From JABDKJ01 sp964609215 (GTDB lineage: Bacteria > Bacteroidota > Bacteroidia > Flavobacteriales_D > JABDKJ01), in the NCBI GenBank assembly GCA_964609215.1, contig CAZSQZ010000015.1:1-64000 (forward strand): DNA of 64,000 bases, read 5' to 3'. The position numbers and the translations under genes were made by a program. How positions within the stretch are numbered: the first letter of the stretch is position 1; each line of letters starts with the position of its first letter. Of the stretch, positions 16,041-25,989 are shown piece by piece. The notes under the pieces were generated by a model, which worked only from the letters and a program-made list of their open reading frames with translations, was not told the origin of the DNA and made no database searches.

Positions 16041-16805
16041 ATGAAAGTCACATTCTTAGGTACTGGAACATCACAGGGAGTGCCTGTCATTGCATGTAAT
16101 TGCGATGTGTGTAAAAGTACAGATCCAAGAGATAAAAGACTAAGAAGCTCCGTATTGGTGGAAACGGATAACAATACCTTTGTTATTGATACAGGGCCTG
16201 ACTTTAGATATCAAATGCTAAGAGAGAATGTGCAAAAAGTAGACGCATACCTTTTTACACATGAACACAAAGATCACATTGCAGGTCTGGATGATGTAAG
16301 AGCCTTTAACTTTAAACATAAAAAAGATGCTGAGGTTTTTGGCACCAAACAAGTATTAGCCGCTATTAAGAATGATTTTCATTATGCCTTTAACGACAAT
16401 CCATATCCGGGTATTCCGAAAATCAATCTAAATCAAATAGAGAACAAAGCATTTGAAATTAATGGAGACATTATAACCCCTGTTTTGGTTTGGCATCATA
16501 AATTACCAGTTTTCGGATTTAGAATTAATGATTTCACCTATATAACAGATGCAAAAAGTATTGATGAAGTAGAGAAGAAAAAAATTGAAGGCTCTAAGGT
16601 GCTTGTTCTAAATGCATTACGAAAGGAGAGTCACGTATCTCATTTAACCTTAGATGAAGCAATAACATTAGCAAAGGAAATAGGAGCAGACAAAACCTAT
16701 TTCACTCACATAAGTCATTTAATGGGAAAACATCAAGAAACAGAAGCTTTTTTGAGCAAAAAAGTCGAAATTGCATACGATAAACTCTCATTTGAGATTT
16801 TTTAG
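16041..16805 (+). CDS. MBL-fold metallohydrolase (PhnP/lipoate-biosynthesis-like subgroup)
   Basis: A 254-residue metallo-beta-lactamase-fold enzyme. The motif HEHKDH (H74, H76, D78, H79) gives the metal site. The N-terminal FLGTGTSQGVPVIACNCDVC, with Cys19, Cys21 and Cys24, is the signature of the PhnP-like branch (cyclic phosphodiesterases and relatives). Substrate is not known. It is cytosolic, with no signal peptide. It is transcribed rightward and followed 81 bases later by the M36 peptidase gene, probably unrelated. Confidence 0.88.
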   Translation: MKVTFLGTGTSQGVPVIACNCDVCKSTDPRDKRLRSSVLVETDNNTFVIDTGPDFRYQMLRENVQKVDAYLFTHEHKDHIAGLDDVRAFNFKHKKDAEVFGTKQVLAAIKNDFHYAFNDNPYPGIPKINLNQIENKAFEINGDIITPVLVWHHKLPVFGFRINDFTYITDAKSIDEVEKKKIEGSKVLVLNALRKESHVSHLTLDEAITLAKEIGADKTYFTHISHLMGKHQETEAFLSKKVEIAYDKLSFEIF

Positions 16806-16886
16806 CTTTTCAAGATAATTGAACATTATTTGATTCATAATGTCATATTTATTCACGATTATTAAACCTAATATTAAAAAGAAAGA

Positions 16887-19874
16887 ATGAAAAGATACTT
16901 ACTACTGATTGTGGCCCTCTGTGGATTCTTCAATATTCAAGCACAGGATATTGGTATACATTTTAATTCGGATCCCTACGAAGTGAGGTTTATAGACAGA
17001 CCTATCGTTGATGATTTAACCCAGCAAGCCTTTCTAAGAAACGGTGAAGCATGGCAAGATTTTAGATCTGAAAATGGAATTTGGAATGTAAAATTTAATG
17101 AAGCATCTGCAATGCCTCATCGTGCATTTGGACAACCTATTCAAATGAATGCACAAAATGAGCAAGAAGCAGCTGAGCTTTTTATGGCTGAGCACCTAAA
17201 TGCTTTCGGAATCAATGATCTAGAATTAGTTCTTGCTTCCAATATTTCAAATGGAAAACACGCTTGGGTAAATTTTAAACAGTTTCACCAAGGTTTGGAA
17301 GTATTATGGTCAAGAATGGTTGTTAAAGTAACACCAGAAATGAAGGTTATTATGTTTGGAGCGGATGTCTTTACAGATATTGATTTGGATGTTACTCCTG
17401 CATTATCAGCAAGTGAAGCTTTAGCTTTAGCGAAAGCAGATTTTACTGAAACAACCTTTGAAAGTATTGATGATAATTTGGCGGTTCTACCAATTATGAA
17501 AGATGGTGATTACAATTTTCATTTGGTATATACAGCGAATGTTCACATGATGGGAGACTTCCAGATTCCTGGTAAGTACTTTACTGTAATAGATGCAAAT
17601 AGTGGTGAGATTCTATATCGCCAAAATGAGGTTCACGCCTGCGGACCAGGTTGTACTCATGATTCTGAGAATGAAGAAATAGTGACGGTAAACGCAAATG
17701 TAAGAGGTACCGGATTTATAGAAGACCCTACCATTCCTTTGGAAGTTCTTAATATGCCTCACATAGATGTGAATTTAAATGGAACTGCTTTTACTGCAGA
17801 TGAAAATGGAAATTTGGTAACCAATGAAACTGGACCTATTGACGCAACCATTCCTATGGAAGGTTTATTTTCAAGAGTAATTAATCAAACTACTGGAATT
17901 ACCCCAGAACTAAGCGTGGTGTTGATGGAAGGAGATAATGAGGTGACGTTTGACATGGATGCTAATGTTAATGAAATCTCTGCATATCATTCAACTAATG
18001 TAATTCATGATTACATGAAAACCATTTTACCTACCTATACAGGATTGGATTTTCCACTTCCAACCAATGTAGATATTAATGAACAAACATGTAATGCATT
18101 TTACGATGGGTCATCCATCAATTTTTATGTGGATTTAAACGATGGTACCTGTGTTGCATTGTCAAAAGTTGCAGATGTGGTTTATCATGAATACGGTCAT
18201 GGAATAAATGGTATGTTTTATGGTAGTTTAGGATCCGTTTTCCAGAATGGAGGAATGAATGAAGGATACGCAGATGTTTGGGGCTTTGCACCAAATATTG
18301 ACCCTGTTTTAGGAAATGGTCTAAACCCTCAAAACCCAGATGACTTCGTGAGAAGATACGATCTTGATCCAAAAGTTTTCCCAGAAGATTTGGTAGGTCA
18401 AGTTCATGCAGACGGAGAAATTATTGCTGGTGCTTGGTGGGATTTATATGAAGATTTAGGAAACGACATGCCTGCTACAATGGCATTGTTTGCGCTTGCA
18501 TACCCAGGTTTACAGGCAAATACACCTAATGGAAATGAAGGAGAAGCTTTCTTTGATGTGTTAGTAGATGCACTTCAGGCAGACGATGATGATGGAGACC
18601 TAACCAATGGTACTCCAAATTCAGGAGCAATAACAGCTGCTTTTGCAGAGCATGGAATAACGCTTATTTCTAATGCAGAACTATCACATACTGATATTTT
18701 GTTTGCTGAACAAGATGAAGATATCTTAATTGAGGCAAGCTTAAATATAGATGCAGATTTCATTGAATTTCTTCAGGCTGCAAGACTTTATTACAAAATC
18801 AATGATGATGCAGATTTTACCATTGTTGATATGGCAAATGTAGGAGGTGATGACTATGAAGCTACAATTCCTTCTCAGCCTTTAGGTACAGTAATTCAAT
18901 ATTATATTACCGCTATAGATATTAACGATATTGAGGCAAGCGCGTTGCCTTTAGCAGCTAATAAGCCAAGCAATCCAAATATTCCTTATTTTATAATGGT
19001 AGGATATGAAGAATTAATGTCTCACGATTCAGATAATAATTCAGATTGGGGAGACTGGGAGACGGGTCTTGCCAGTGATAATGCAACTACTGGTATTTGG
19101 GAAGAAAATGTTCCTGTCGGATCTTCAAATGGAACGGTAGCACCAGACCAACAAAATACTCCAGGTGGAGAATTGTGCTTTTTAACAGGACAATCTGCTG
19201 CGCCAGGAGATGGAATTGGAGCAAATGATGTAGATGCTGGAACAACTACCTTACAATCTCCAATGATTGATTTAACAGGTTTAGAAAATCCAACATTCTC
19301 TTATTTTAGATGGTATACGAATAGCCCTCCAACTGGAGCCAACCCTGGAGCAGATTGGTGGCAAGGATACATCTCTGATGATGGAGGAACTACATGGGTT
19401 AGATTAGATGAAACGCAACAATCAGATGCAAGCTGGAGAAGATATGCATTTAGAGTGCAGGACTATGTGGATATTACCAGTGAATTCATGATGCGTTTCA
19501 ATGTTTCTGATAGTATTCGTCCAGGACAAAACCTAGATGGTGGAAGTTTGGTTGAAGGAGCTTTAGATGACATCATTCTTTGGGATAATGCAACTGGAAT
19601 AGGTATAGATGAAACAGAACTGGATGCGGAAGTTTCATTATTCCCAGTTCCTGCAAATGAAACATTAAACCTTACAGTAGAATTAGCCACTTCTGGAGAC
19701 TTAGATGTAGAGATTATCAATTCATTAGGACAGATAATAGAAAGAAGAAATTTCTCAGATATTGTTGGAACACGAAATTTCCAATTTAATATTTCAGATT
19801 TAGCCAATGGGCAATATCAATTGCGATTGATAAGTCAAGGAAAAACACTGACCAGATCCTTTAATAAGCGATAG
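16887..19874 (+). CDS. M36 (fungalysin) family metallopeptidase with T9SS sorting domain
   Basis: A 995-residue secreted protease. Signal peptide (KRYLLLIVALCGFFNIQAQ); FTP-type propeptide to about 250; peptidase core with HEYGH at 434-438 and the distal glutamate in NEGYADVWG; then a fibronectin/sandwich region and a MAM-like segment (about 700-900). A type A T9SS C-terminal domain follows from about 910 (VSLFPVPANETLNLTVEL, ending KTLTRSFNKR). T9SS would carry it across the outer membrane, where the CTD is removed. Likely role: extracellular protein digestion. A strong terminator follows at 19894. Confidence 0.93.
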   Translation: MKRYLLLIVALCGFFNIQAQDIGIHFNSDPYEVRFIDRPIVDDLTQQAFLRNGEAWQDFRSENGIWNVKFNEASAMPHRAFGQPIQMNAQNEQEAAELFMAEHLNAFGINDLELVLASNISNGKHAWVNFKQFHQGLEVLWSRMVVKVTPEMKVIMFGADVFTDIDLDVTPALSASEALALAKADFTETTFESIDDNLAVLPIMKDGDYNFHLVYTANVHMMGDFQIPGKYFTVIDANSGEILYRQNEVHACGPGCTHDSENEEIVTVNANVRGTGFIEDPTIPLEVLNMPHIDVNLNGTAFTADENGNLVTNETGPIDATIPMEGLFSRVINQTTGITPELSVVLMEGDNEVTFDMDANVNEISAYHSTNVIHDYMKTILPTYTGLDFPLPTNVDINEQTCNAFYDGSSINFYVDLNDGTCVALSKVADVVYHEYGHGINGMFYGSLGSVFQNGGMNEGYADVWGFAPNIDPVLGNGLNPQNPDDFVRRYDLDPKVFPEDLVGQVHADGEIIAGAWWDLYEDLGNDMPATMALFALAYPGLQANTPNGNEGEAFFDVLVDALQADDDDGDLTNGTPNSGAITAAFAEHGITLISNAELSHTDILFAEQDEDILIEASLNIDADFIEFLQAARLYYKINDDADFTIVDMANVGGDDYEATIPSQPLGTVIQYYITAIDINDIEASALPLAANKPSNPNIPYFIMVGYEELMSHDSDNNSDWGDWETGLASDNATTGIWEENVPVGSSNGTVAPDQQNTPGGELCFLTGQSAAPGDGIGANDVDAGTTTLQSPMIDLTGLENPTFSYFRWYTNSPPTGANPGADWWQGYISDDGGTTWVRLDETQQSDASWRRYAFRVQDYVDITSEFMMRFNVSDSIRPGQNLDGGSLVEGALDDIILWDNATGIGIDETELDAEVSLFPVPANETLNLTVELATSGDLDVEIINSLGQIIERRNFSDIVGTRNFQFNISDLANGQYQLRLISQGKTLTRSFNKR

Positions 19875-19893
19875 ACTAGGTCAAATAAATTTG

Positions 19894-19937
19894 AAGCCCC
19901 CGAGTCTCGACTTCGCTCGATGATCGGGGGCTTTTTA
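19894..19937 (+). terminator. Terminator with shared 23-bp core, copy 1
   Basis: AAGCCCCCGA and TCGGGGGCTT form a 10-bp stem followed by a T run, 19 bases after the M36 stop. The loop side contains a 23-base sequence (19905-19927, within it TCGACTTCGCTCGA) repeated exactly in the terminator at 21361. The rest of 19938-20066 shows no gene or clear signal. Confidence 0.85.
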
Positions 19938-20066
19938 TTTCTGTATTTTTACCTATTATTTAAATTCATTAAATAATTTTTACGCATTAATGCTAACGAT
20001 ATAAACGTCAGAATCTAAATCTCAATTTTAAATGTAATAACAGGTACAGAATTTATGGGAGACTGT

Positions 20067-20990
20067 TTACATTACAAAACACCCACTTTCTTGACCTATA
20101 GGAGCTGAAAATGCCTTTTCATCTATGGTAGAATGGCTACTTCTATCACCATGTTTATGCCATTCTCTCAACCCTTGTTTTATTGCTTTTGCATGTTCAT
20201 GGGCTATTGGTTGCCCTATAGTCAAACCATTTCTACTGTAATAGTCTCTAACATATGCTTCGCTCATAGCGCTATACCTAGGATGAGTAAAGCCTTTAGA
20301 TCCAATATGTCTATAACCCCTTGCCGGTTCAGCAGCAGAACTGAAAATTGGAAAACTAGCTGCCCAGGGATGCCTTTCTCGTTTCGCTTTTTTGTAGGCA
20401 CCTGAGGTATCTGTTCCTTTTCCTCCTCTTCCTGCAAGCAACATTTTTCCGTTATCCTCGCAATTGATTTCGCTATAAGGCCATCTTAAGACTGTGGTTG
20501 CAAAAGTTGAGGTAACGAGATGCTGCGCTTCTTGAGAGGTTCCGTCTGCTTGATGTCCTTTCCAATCATCAAAACTTACTTTTTTAATTTTTGAAGCTTC
20601 GGCCAGAACTTGTTCTACCGTGTGAGTTGCTTTAAAATCCTCAGGAACATCTTTTGCAAATCGTGTCATCGCTAGCCATAAAGCATCACCATCTAATCTA
20701 GCATGCCCGACCTTGTGAGACTCATAATGTGCTTTTTGAGTTAACCAGGGTTGTTTTATAGCAACCATTTGTACGGTTCTGTTCTCCGAAATATTTTGGC
20801 CAATTGTTGCTTTTAACAGCGGTGCATGTTCGTTTTTACGAGCTATTTTTCGAAGTCTTCTTTGACTTGTGGTTTCGGGTCTGTTATCTTTAAGTTGAAA
20901 GTTAGACTTATCACTTGCCTGCATTTGAAAAACAGAATCTTTAGACGAATAATTAAGGTTTTTTTTCGATTTGATGAGATGTGTGGGCAA
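20067..20990 (-). CDS. Putative toxin/effector with eCIS-cargo-like leader and C-terminal CFVM box
   Basis: A 307-residue protein with a TTG start; a Met at residue 23 is an alternative. Residues about 31-75 carry QLKDNRPETTSQRRLRKIAR and a following NRTVQM, the degenerate leader seen on many Bacteroidota cargo or toxin proteins linked to contractile injection systems. The remaining 230 residues are of no recognised family; His/Arg-rich motifs (HEHAKAIKQGLREWHKHGD) are possible catalytic sites. The last four residues are Cys-Phe-Val-Met, which fits a CaaX prenylation box used by eukaryotic farnesyltransferase. No immunity gene is next to it, which agrees with a non-kin target. A lone gene between two repeat-bearing terminators suggests horizontal gain. 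Confidence 0.65.
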   Translation of the reverse strand: MPTHLIKSKKNLNYSSKDSVFQMQASDKSNFQLKDNRPETTSQRRLRKIARKNEHAPLLKATIGQNISENRTVQMVAIKQPWLTQKAHYESHKVGHARLDGDALWLAMTRFAKDVPEDFKATHTVEQVLAEASKIKKVSFDDWKGHQADGTSQEAQHLVTSTFATTVLRWPYSEINCEDNGKMLLAGRGGKGTDTSGAYKKAKRERHPWAASFPIFSSAAEPARGYRHIGSKGFTHPRYSAMSEAYVRDYYSRNGLTIGQPIAHEHAKAIKQGLREWHKHGDRSSHSTIDEKAFSAPIGQESGCFVM

Positions 20991-21279
20991 TTTTTAGAAC
21001 TATAAATTCTATCTAAAATAACGTTAAAACCTTTTAAATCCAAAATCCATTTTTCAAAAAAAGAATGATAATTATAAGAGAAATCAATAATTTGCACATA
21101 TATGCGAAAAATGTGTATATTTACTGTGCAAATCAAAACTACCAGTTTTAAAACAAATTGAAGTACCGCCAGAAAAAGGTTATAAACATTAAAAAGCATT
21201 AGCGGGAATTCGAATATCGTAAATTCAATAAGGGGAATTTACTTATTTGATTCAAGTACAGATAAAGGTGGGGTATAGC

Positions 21280-21301
21280 TCTTCAACTTTTGTGTTGAAG
21301 A
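21280..21301. promoter_or_regulatory. Small hairpin in the intergenic region upstream of pbpC
   Basis: TCTTCAAC and GTTGAAGA pair perfectly around a TTTTGT loop. It lies in the 500-base gap between the divergent toxin-like gene and pbpC. No T run follows, so a protein site or RNA element is as likely as a terminator. Apart from this and the terminator at 21361, the gap contains nothing I can support. Confidence 0.35.
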
Positions 21302-21360
21302 AACTCCAATTGGTTCAGGGAAAATTATTTTGAATAAATAGTCCCTATTATATATTGTTA

Positions 21361-21402
21361 AAGCCTCCATCTCGACTTCGCTCGATGATCGGAGGCTTTT
21401 TC
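21361..21402 (+). terminator. Terminator with shared 23-bp core, copy 2
   Basis: AAGCCTCC and GGAGGCTT form an 8-bp stem followed by TTTT; the interior (21370-21392) is the same 23 bases as in the terminator at 19894. No rightward gene ends just before it, which is odd for a terminator and suggests it was left over from a replaced gene or moved as a repeat. Confidence 0.7.
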
Positions 21403-21508
21403 TTTCCATACTTTTTTTAAGAAACCAGCGTTTCTATTCTGTAATTTCCCTCCCCAATCAAATTCGCTAGTTATCACCAAAAAAATTAAAAAATGGGCGA
21501 AAAGGCTA

Positions 21509-23779
21509 TTGTACAGCCTGATCATTTGCACACTTATTTTCGTAGTGTTAAATCTGCTTTTTCCCTTTAAAGTGAATCTTAGTTTCAGTAAGTCTATCTA
21601 CGATAAAGATGGAGAACTCATTCATGCCTATTTATCAGATGATGAACAATGGAGAATGTTTATTGAGCTTAATGAAATTACTCCAGAATTAAAAAAAGCC
21701 ATTATAGAGAAAGAAGATAAGTATTTCTATTCACATCCAGGAGTCAATCCCATTGCTATAGTTAGAGCACTCTTTAATAATATAAAAGAGGGTAGGAGAA
21801 CGAGTGGAGCATCAACCATTACTATGCAAGTGGCGAGAATGCTTAATAGAAAAGAAAGAACCTATTGGAATAAACTGGTGGAAATGTTTAATGCCTTGCA
21901 GTTAGAATTGAATTATTCAAAGGAGGAAATCCTGCAACTGTATTTAAATAAGGTACCCTATGGTGGAAACATAGAAGGAGTTAAAGCCGCTTCCATTCTC
22001 TATTTTCAAAAACAACCAGATCATCTCAGTTTAGCAGAATGTGTTGCATTATCCGTCATTCCGAATGATCCGGTGCGTTTAAGACCTGGTAAGAATAATG
22101 TGGCTATCGTAGAGAATAGAAATGAGTGGCTCAATTATTATCTGGAAAATGAAATTTTTGACAAGGATGATTTAGAAAGTGCGCTAAATGAACCATTTGA
22201 ATATAAAAGAAATCCAGCTCCAAGATTGGCTCCGCATTTTTCCAGAAGAATGCGAAATGATCCTAGAAACAATATCAGAACACATTTAGATTTAAAGATG
22301 CAAAGCCATTTAGAGCAAATGCTGCTTACCTATAGCAATCGTTTAAAAGTTTTCGATATCAATAATGTTTCCGCAATTGTCATTCAGAATGATTCTAATA
22401 AAGTAGTTTCTTATTTGGGTTCTGCAGATTTTCATGATAATTTGAATGCTGGACAGGTAGATGGTATAAGAGCAATAAGATCTCCTGGGAGCACCCTAAA
22501 ACCCTATTTATATGCCCTTGCTTTTGATCAGGGATTTTTAACGCCCCAATCTATTTTAAATGATGTTCCAACCAGTTTTGCGCAATATGAACCAGAAAAT
22601 TATGATGGAGATTATAAAGGCGCGGTAAGCACTCATTTGGCACTGGCTCAATCATTAAATGTACCTGCGGTTAAAACGTTAGATCGTTTGGGAGAGGAGT
22701 ATTTCAAGGATAAATTAGTTGCTGCTCAGTTTGATAATATTCAAAGAAATAGAAAGCATTTAGGACTTTCAATGATTTTGGGAGGTTGTGGAGTAAGTTT
22801 AGAGGAGTTGGTAGGAATGTATGCCTCATTTGCCAGAAATGGTATGTATCAAGATTTGAATTATACCGACTATCAAATGAATCAAGATAGTGTTCAGCTG
22901 ATATCATCTTCCGCTTCATTTATGTTAAGTGAGATTTTAATGGACGTAGTTAGACCAGATCTGCCTGGAGAATGGCAAAATACGGTAGATCTTCCAGCAG
23001 TAGCCTGGAAAACAGGAACGTCTTATGGAAGAAAAGATGCATGGAGTGTCGGTTACAATAAAGACTATACCGTGGGAGTTTGGGTAGGAAATTTTTCTGG
23101 AAAAGGAGTTCCAGAATTAAGCGGAGCCCAAATGGCTTCACCTATCTTTTTCGATATCTTTAATTATATAACTAAACATAAAGATATTCATTGGCACGTG
23201 CCAGATGATAATCTGAACTATAGATCGGTATGTTCAGTTTCTGGGAAAGTGCCCGGAAAATATTGCGCTGATATTACCGATGATTTATTTTTACCAGGAG
23301 TTTCTCATTATAGTGAATGCACCCATTTACAAGAAATTCTTATCAGTTCAGATTCTACATTGTCTTATTGTTCAAATTGCTTGCCAGATGCGGGTTTTAT
23401 AAGAGCTCTATATCCCAACATTGATCCTGAAATACTGAATTGGAAAAAGAGTAATAAGATAAAATTTAGGTCCGTTCCAACGCATAACCCAGATTGTGAT
23501 AAATTTCATACCGGAACGGCTCCTAAAATTGTTCATCCAGTAGATGGATTAGAATATTTTGTAAGCAAAGGAGATTCAACAGAACTTATGCTTCAGGCCC
23601 AGTCTTCTAATAATGTTCAAAAGGTTTATTGGTATTTGAATAATCGCTTTGTAGGTTCAGCTAATGCAAATGAAAAGCTCTATGTGTTTCCGCCAGAAGG
23701 AGAACTTAAAATTTCGTGTTCAGATGATAAAGGCAGAAACAGCAATATTGAAATAGATGTCAAAATGGTGAATTTCTAG
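21509..23779 (+). CDS. pbpC: Penicillin-binding protein 1C (bifunctional transglycosylase/transpeptidase)
   Basis: 756 residues from the TTG at 21509. One N-terminal membrane helix; GT51 glycosyltransferase domain (EKEDKYFYSHPGVNP, GASTITMQVARML); transpeptidase with STLK at 328-331 and KTGTS at 501-505; and the C-terminal PBP1C domain (about 660-756). It polymerises and crosslinks peptidoglycan in the periplasm. The frame stays open upstream, adding a basic KKIKKWAKRLLYS that suits a membrane anchor, so translation may begin at a rare ATT or ATC near 21476-21485; the ATG at about 21493 is out of frame. The alpha-2-macroglobulin gene often paired with pbpC is not adjacent. Confidence 0.93.
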   Translation: MYSLIICTLIFVVLNLLFPFKVNLSFSKSIYDKDGELIHAYLSDDEQWRMFIELNEITPELKKAIIEKEDKYFYSHPGVNPIAIVRALFNNIKEGRRTSGASTITMQVARMLNRKERTYWNKLVEMFNALQLELNYSKEEILQLYLNKVPYGGNIEGVKAASILYFQKQPDHLSLAECVALSVIPNDPVRLRPGKNNVAIVENRNEWLNYYLENEIFDKDDLESALNEPFEYKRNPAPRLAPHFSRRMRNDPRNNIRTHLDLKMQSHLEQMLLTYSNRLKVFDINNVSAIVIQNDSNKVVSYLGSADFHDNLNAGQVDGIRAIRSPGSTLKPYLYALAFDQGFLTPQSILNDVPTSFAQYEPENYDGDYKGAVSTHLALAQSLNVPAVKTLDRLGEEYFKDKLVAAQFDNIQRNRKHLGLSMILGGCGVSLEELVGMYASFARNGMYQDLNYTDYQMNQDSVQLISSSASFMLSEILMDVVRPDLPGEWQNTVDLPAVAWKTGTSYGRKDAWSVGYNKDYTVGVWVGNFSGKGVPELSGAQMASPIFFDIFNYITKHKDIHWHVPDDNLNYRSVCSVSGKVPGKYCADITDDLFLPGVSHYSECTHLQEILISSDSTLSYCSNCLPDAGFIRALYPNIDPEILNWKKSNKIKFRSVPTHNPDCDKFHTGTAPKIVHPVDGLEYFVSKGDSTELMLQAQSSNNVQKVYWYLNNRFVGSANANEKLYVFPPEGELKISCSDDKGRNSNIEIDVKMVNF

Positions 23780-23821
23780 TCAGTTATGTACAAAATATTA
23801 AATTTGAGGCTCAAAAATTAA

Positions 23822-25864
23822 ATGAGCATGACACGAGTTTATTCTTACCTATTAGTATTCGCTTTTTTTCTTTCTGCCTGTTCTGGAGATAACTCAACTG
23901 CATCTGAATCAAAAATTAGGATTGAGGAAAATTCCTCAGAAAATTTCAATTATAAGGTTGAAGAATTTTCGGATGTTAAAATTTTGAAGTACAAAATTGA
24001 AGGATGGGATAAGCTGAGTGATAGACAGCAAAAATTATGTTACTATTTAACCCAGGCAGGATTGGCCGGTAGGGACATTACCTATGATCAAAACAATAAG
24101 TATAACTTAAGAATTAGAAGAGCATTTGAAAACATTTACCAAAACTATGGTGGAGATAGAGAAGTACCAGAATGGAAAGCTGTAGAAACCTATTTAAAAA
24201 GAATATGGTTCTCAAATGGAATTCACCATCATTATAGTTATAAGAAATTTACTCCTCGTTTTACCAAGGAATTTTTGATGTCCGCAGCGGAAGGAACAGG
24301 AACGGAAATTTCAGATGAGATTTACAATGTGATTTTCGATAGCAATATTCAAGCTAAAAAAGTGAACAAGTCTGCAGGAGCCGATTTGGTAGCGGAATCT
24401 GCAAATAATTTCTATGAAGGCGTTAATATGAGTGAAGTTAAGGCCTTCTACGGTTCTATGAAATATCCAAATCCAGATAAACCTACATCATTAGGATTAA
24501 ACTCAAAAGTGGTCAAGGAGAATGGTCAGTTGGTAGAAAAGGTTTACAAGATGGGTGGAATGTATTCCGCAGCTATTGAACAAATTGTGTATTGGTTAGA
24601 AAAAGCAAAAGGTGTAGCGGAAAATGAATCACAGGCGAAAGGTTTTGAGTTATTAATTGAATACTACAAAACAGGAGATTTAACTGTTTGGGATGAGTAT
24701 AACGTAGAATGGATTAAGGATACGGAAGGCGCAATTGATTATATCAATGGTTTTATAGAAGTCTATGATGATGCATTAGGAAAGAAAGCAACTTTTGAAT
24801 CAGTTGTTCAACTAACGGATTTTGATGCTAGTGAGAGAATGGCCGTTTTAGACAAAAACATCCAGTGGTTTGAAGATAATGCACCTATTATGGAGCAGCA
24901 TAAAAAACCAAGTGTTACAGGAGTTTCTTATAAAGTAGTGCAGGTTGCTGGTGAGGCAGGAGCAACATCTCCAAGTTCTCCCATTGGAATAAACTTACCC
25001 AATAGTTCTTGGATTAGAAAAATCGGGTCTAAATCTGTTTCATTAGGTAGTATAATTTCTGCATACGATCAAGCAGCGGGAAGCGGTATGCTAGAAGAAT
25101 TTTGCTACACTCCAGAATTAGTGGAAAGATATAAGAAGCATGGAGCTTTGGCAGGAAAATTACATACTGCATTGCATGAAGTGGTTGGGCATGCATCTGG
25201 ACAAGAAGAACCACATGTAAAAGACTACAAGTCTATACTTGGAAATTATGCATCTACAATGGAAGAGGCTAGAGCAGATTTAGTTGCACTTTATTATATC
25301 ACGGATCCAAAAATGTTAGAGTTAGGTTTGGTTGAAACAATGGAGGTAGGAAAAGCAGAGTACGATAGTTTTATAAGGAATGGTCTGCAAATGCAAATGA
25401 GAAGACTGGAGTTGGGTGATGATATTGAAGAAGATCACATGAGAAATAGACAACTTATTGCAAAATGGGTTTACGAAAAAGGAATGGAAGATAATGTGAT
25501 AGAAAAGAAAATTAAAGAGGGCAAAACGTATTTCGTGATTAATGACTATGACAAACTTCGAACGCTTTTTGGTGAATTATTGATGGAAATGCAAAGGGTA
25601 AAATCGCAGGGAGATCTCGAGGCTTGTAAAAATCTTGTTGAAAACTATGGCGTAAAGGTTGAACAAAACTTGCATGCAGAAGTACTTGAAAGAGTGGCAC
25701 CATTAGCATCTGCTCCCTACAGTGGTTTTTTGAATCCTGTTTTGAATGGTGAGCTAGATAGTAATGGTAACGTATCGGATGTTCGCATAGAATATATGAA
25801 TGACTTTGCAGAGCAGATGTTATTCTACTCTAAGAATTATTCATTTTTACCGGATGTGAACTAA
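23822..25864 (+). CDS. Dipeptidyl-peptidase III family (M49) lipoprotein
   Basis: A 680-residue zinc peptidase. The M49 signature HEVVGH is at 452-457 with the second glutamate in EEARAD. The N-terminus has a lipoprotein signal with LSAC lipobox (Cys near residue 20), so the enzyme is placed in the envelope; the eukaryotic enzyme is cytosolic. M49 enzymes release dipeptides from the N-terminus of short peptides, suggesting a role in peptide scavenging. Two Met starts six bases apart are possible (23822, 23828). A long stem-loop follows at 25990. Confidence 0.9.
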   Translation: MSMTRVYSYLLVFAFFLSACSGDNSTASESKIRIEENSSENFNYKVEEFSDVKILKYKIEGWDKLSDRQQKLCYYLTQAGLAGRDITYDQNNKYNLRIRRAFENIYQNYGGDREVPEWKAVETYLKRIWFSNGIHHHYSYKKFTPRFTKEFLMSAAEGTGTEISDEIYNVIFDSNIQAKKVNKSAGADLVAESANNFYEGVNMSEVKAFYGSMKYPNPDKPTSLGLNSKVVKENGQLVEKVYKMGGMYSAAIEQIVYWLEKAKGVAENESQAKGFELLIEYYKTGDLTVWDEYNVEWIKDTEGAIDYINGFIEVYDDALGKKATFESVVQLTDFDASERMAVLDKNIQWFEDNAPIMEQHKKPSVTGVSYKVVQVAGEAGATSPSSPIGINLPNSSWIRKIGSKSVSLGSIISAYDQAAGSGMLEEFCYTPELVERYKKHGALAGKLHTALHEVVGHASGQEEPHVKDYKSILGNYASTMEEARADLVALYYITDPKMLELGLVETMEVGKAEYDSFIRNGLQMQMRRLELGDDIEEDHMRNRQLIAKWVYEKGMEDNVIEKKIKEGKTYFVINDYDKLRTLFGELLMEMQRVKSQGDLEACKNLVENYGVKVEQNLHAEVLERVAPLASAPYSGFLNPVLNGELDSNGNVSDVRIEYMNDFAEQMLFYSKNYSFLPDVN

Positions 25865-25989
25865 AACCATTCATCGAATGTTAATAATTATGATAAACTT
25901 ATATTAAATGATGTCGTTTATATAAATGTTTTTAATATATTAGTAACAGATTTAAAAGGTTAATTCCTTTAAAATTGGTTTAAGTATTT

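Noticed and set aside
20843..21199. 118-codon minus-strand frame overlapping the start of the toxin-like gene
   Set aside because: Its end overlaps the eCIS-type leader in another frame and the remainder covers AT-rich intergenic DNA; no protein-like motifs.
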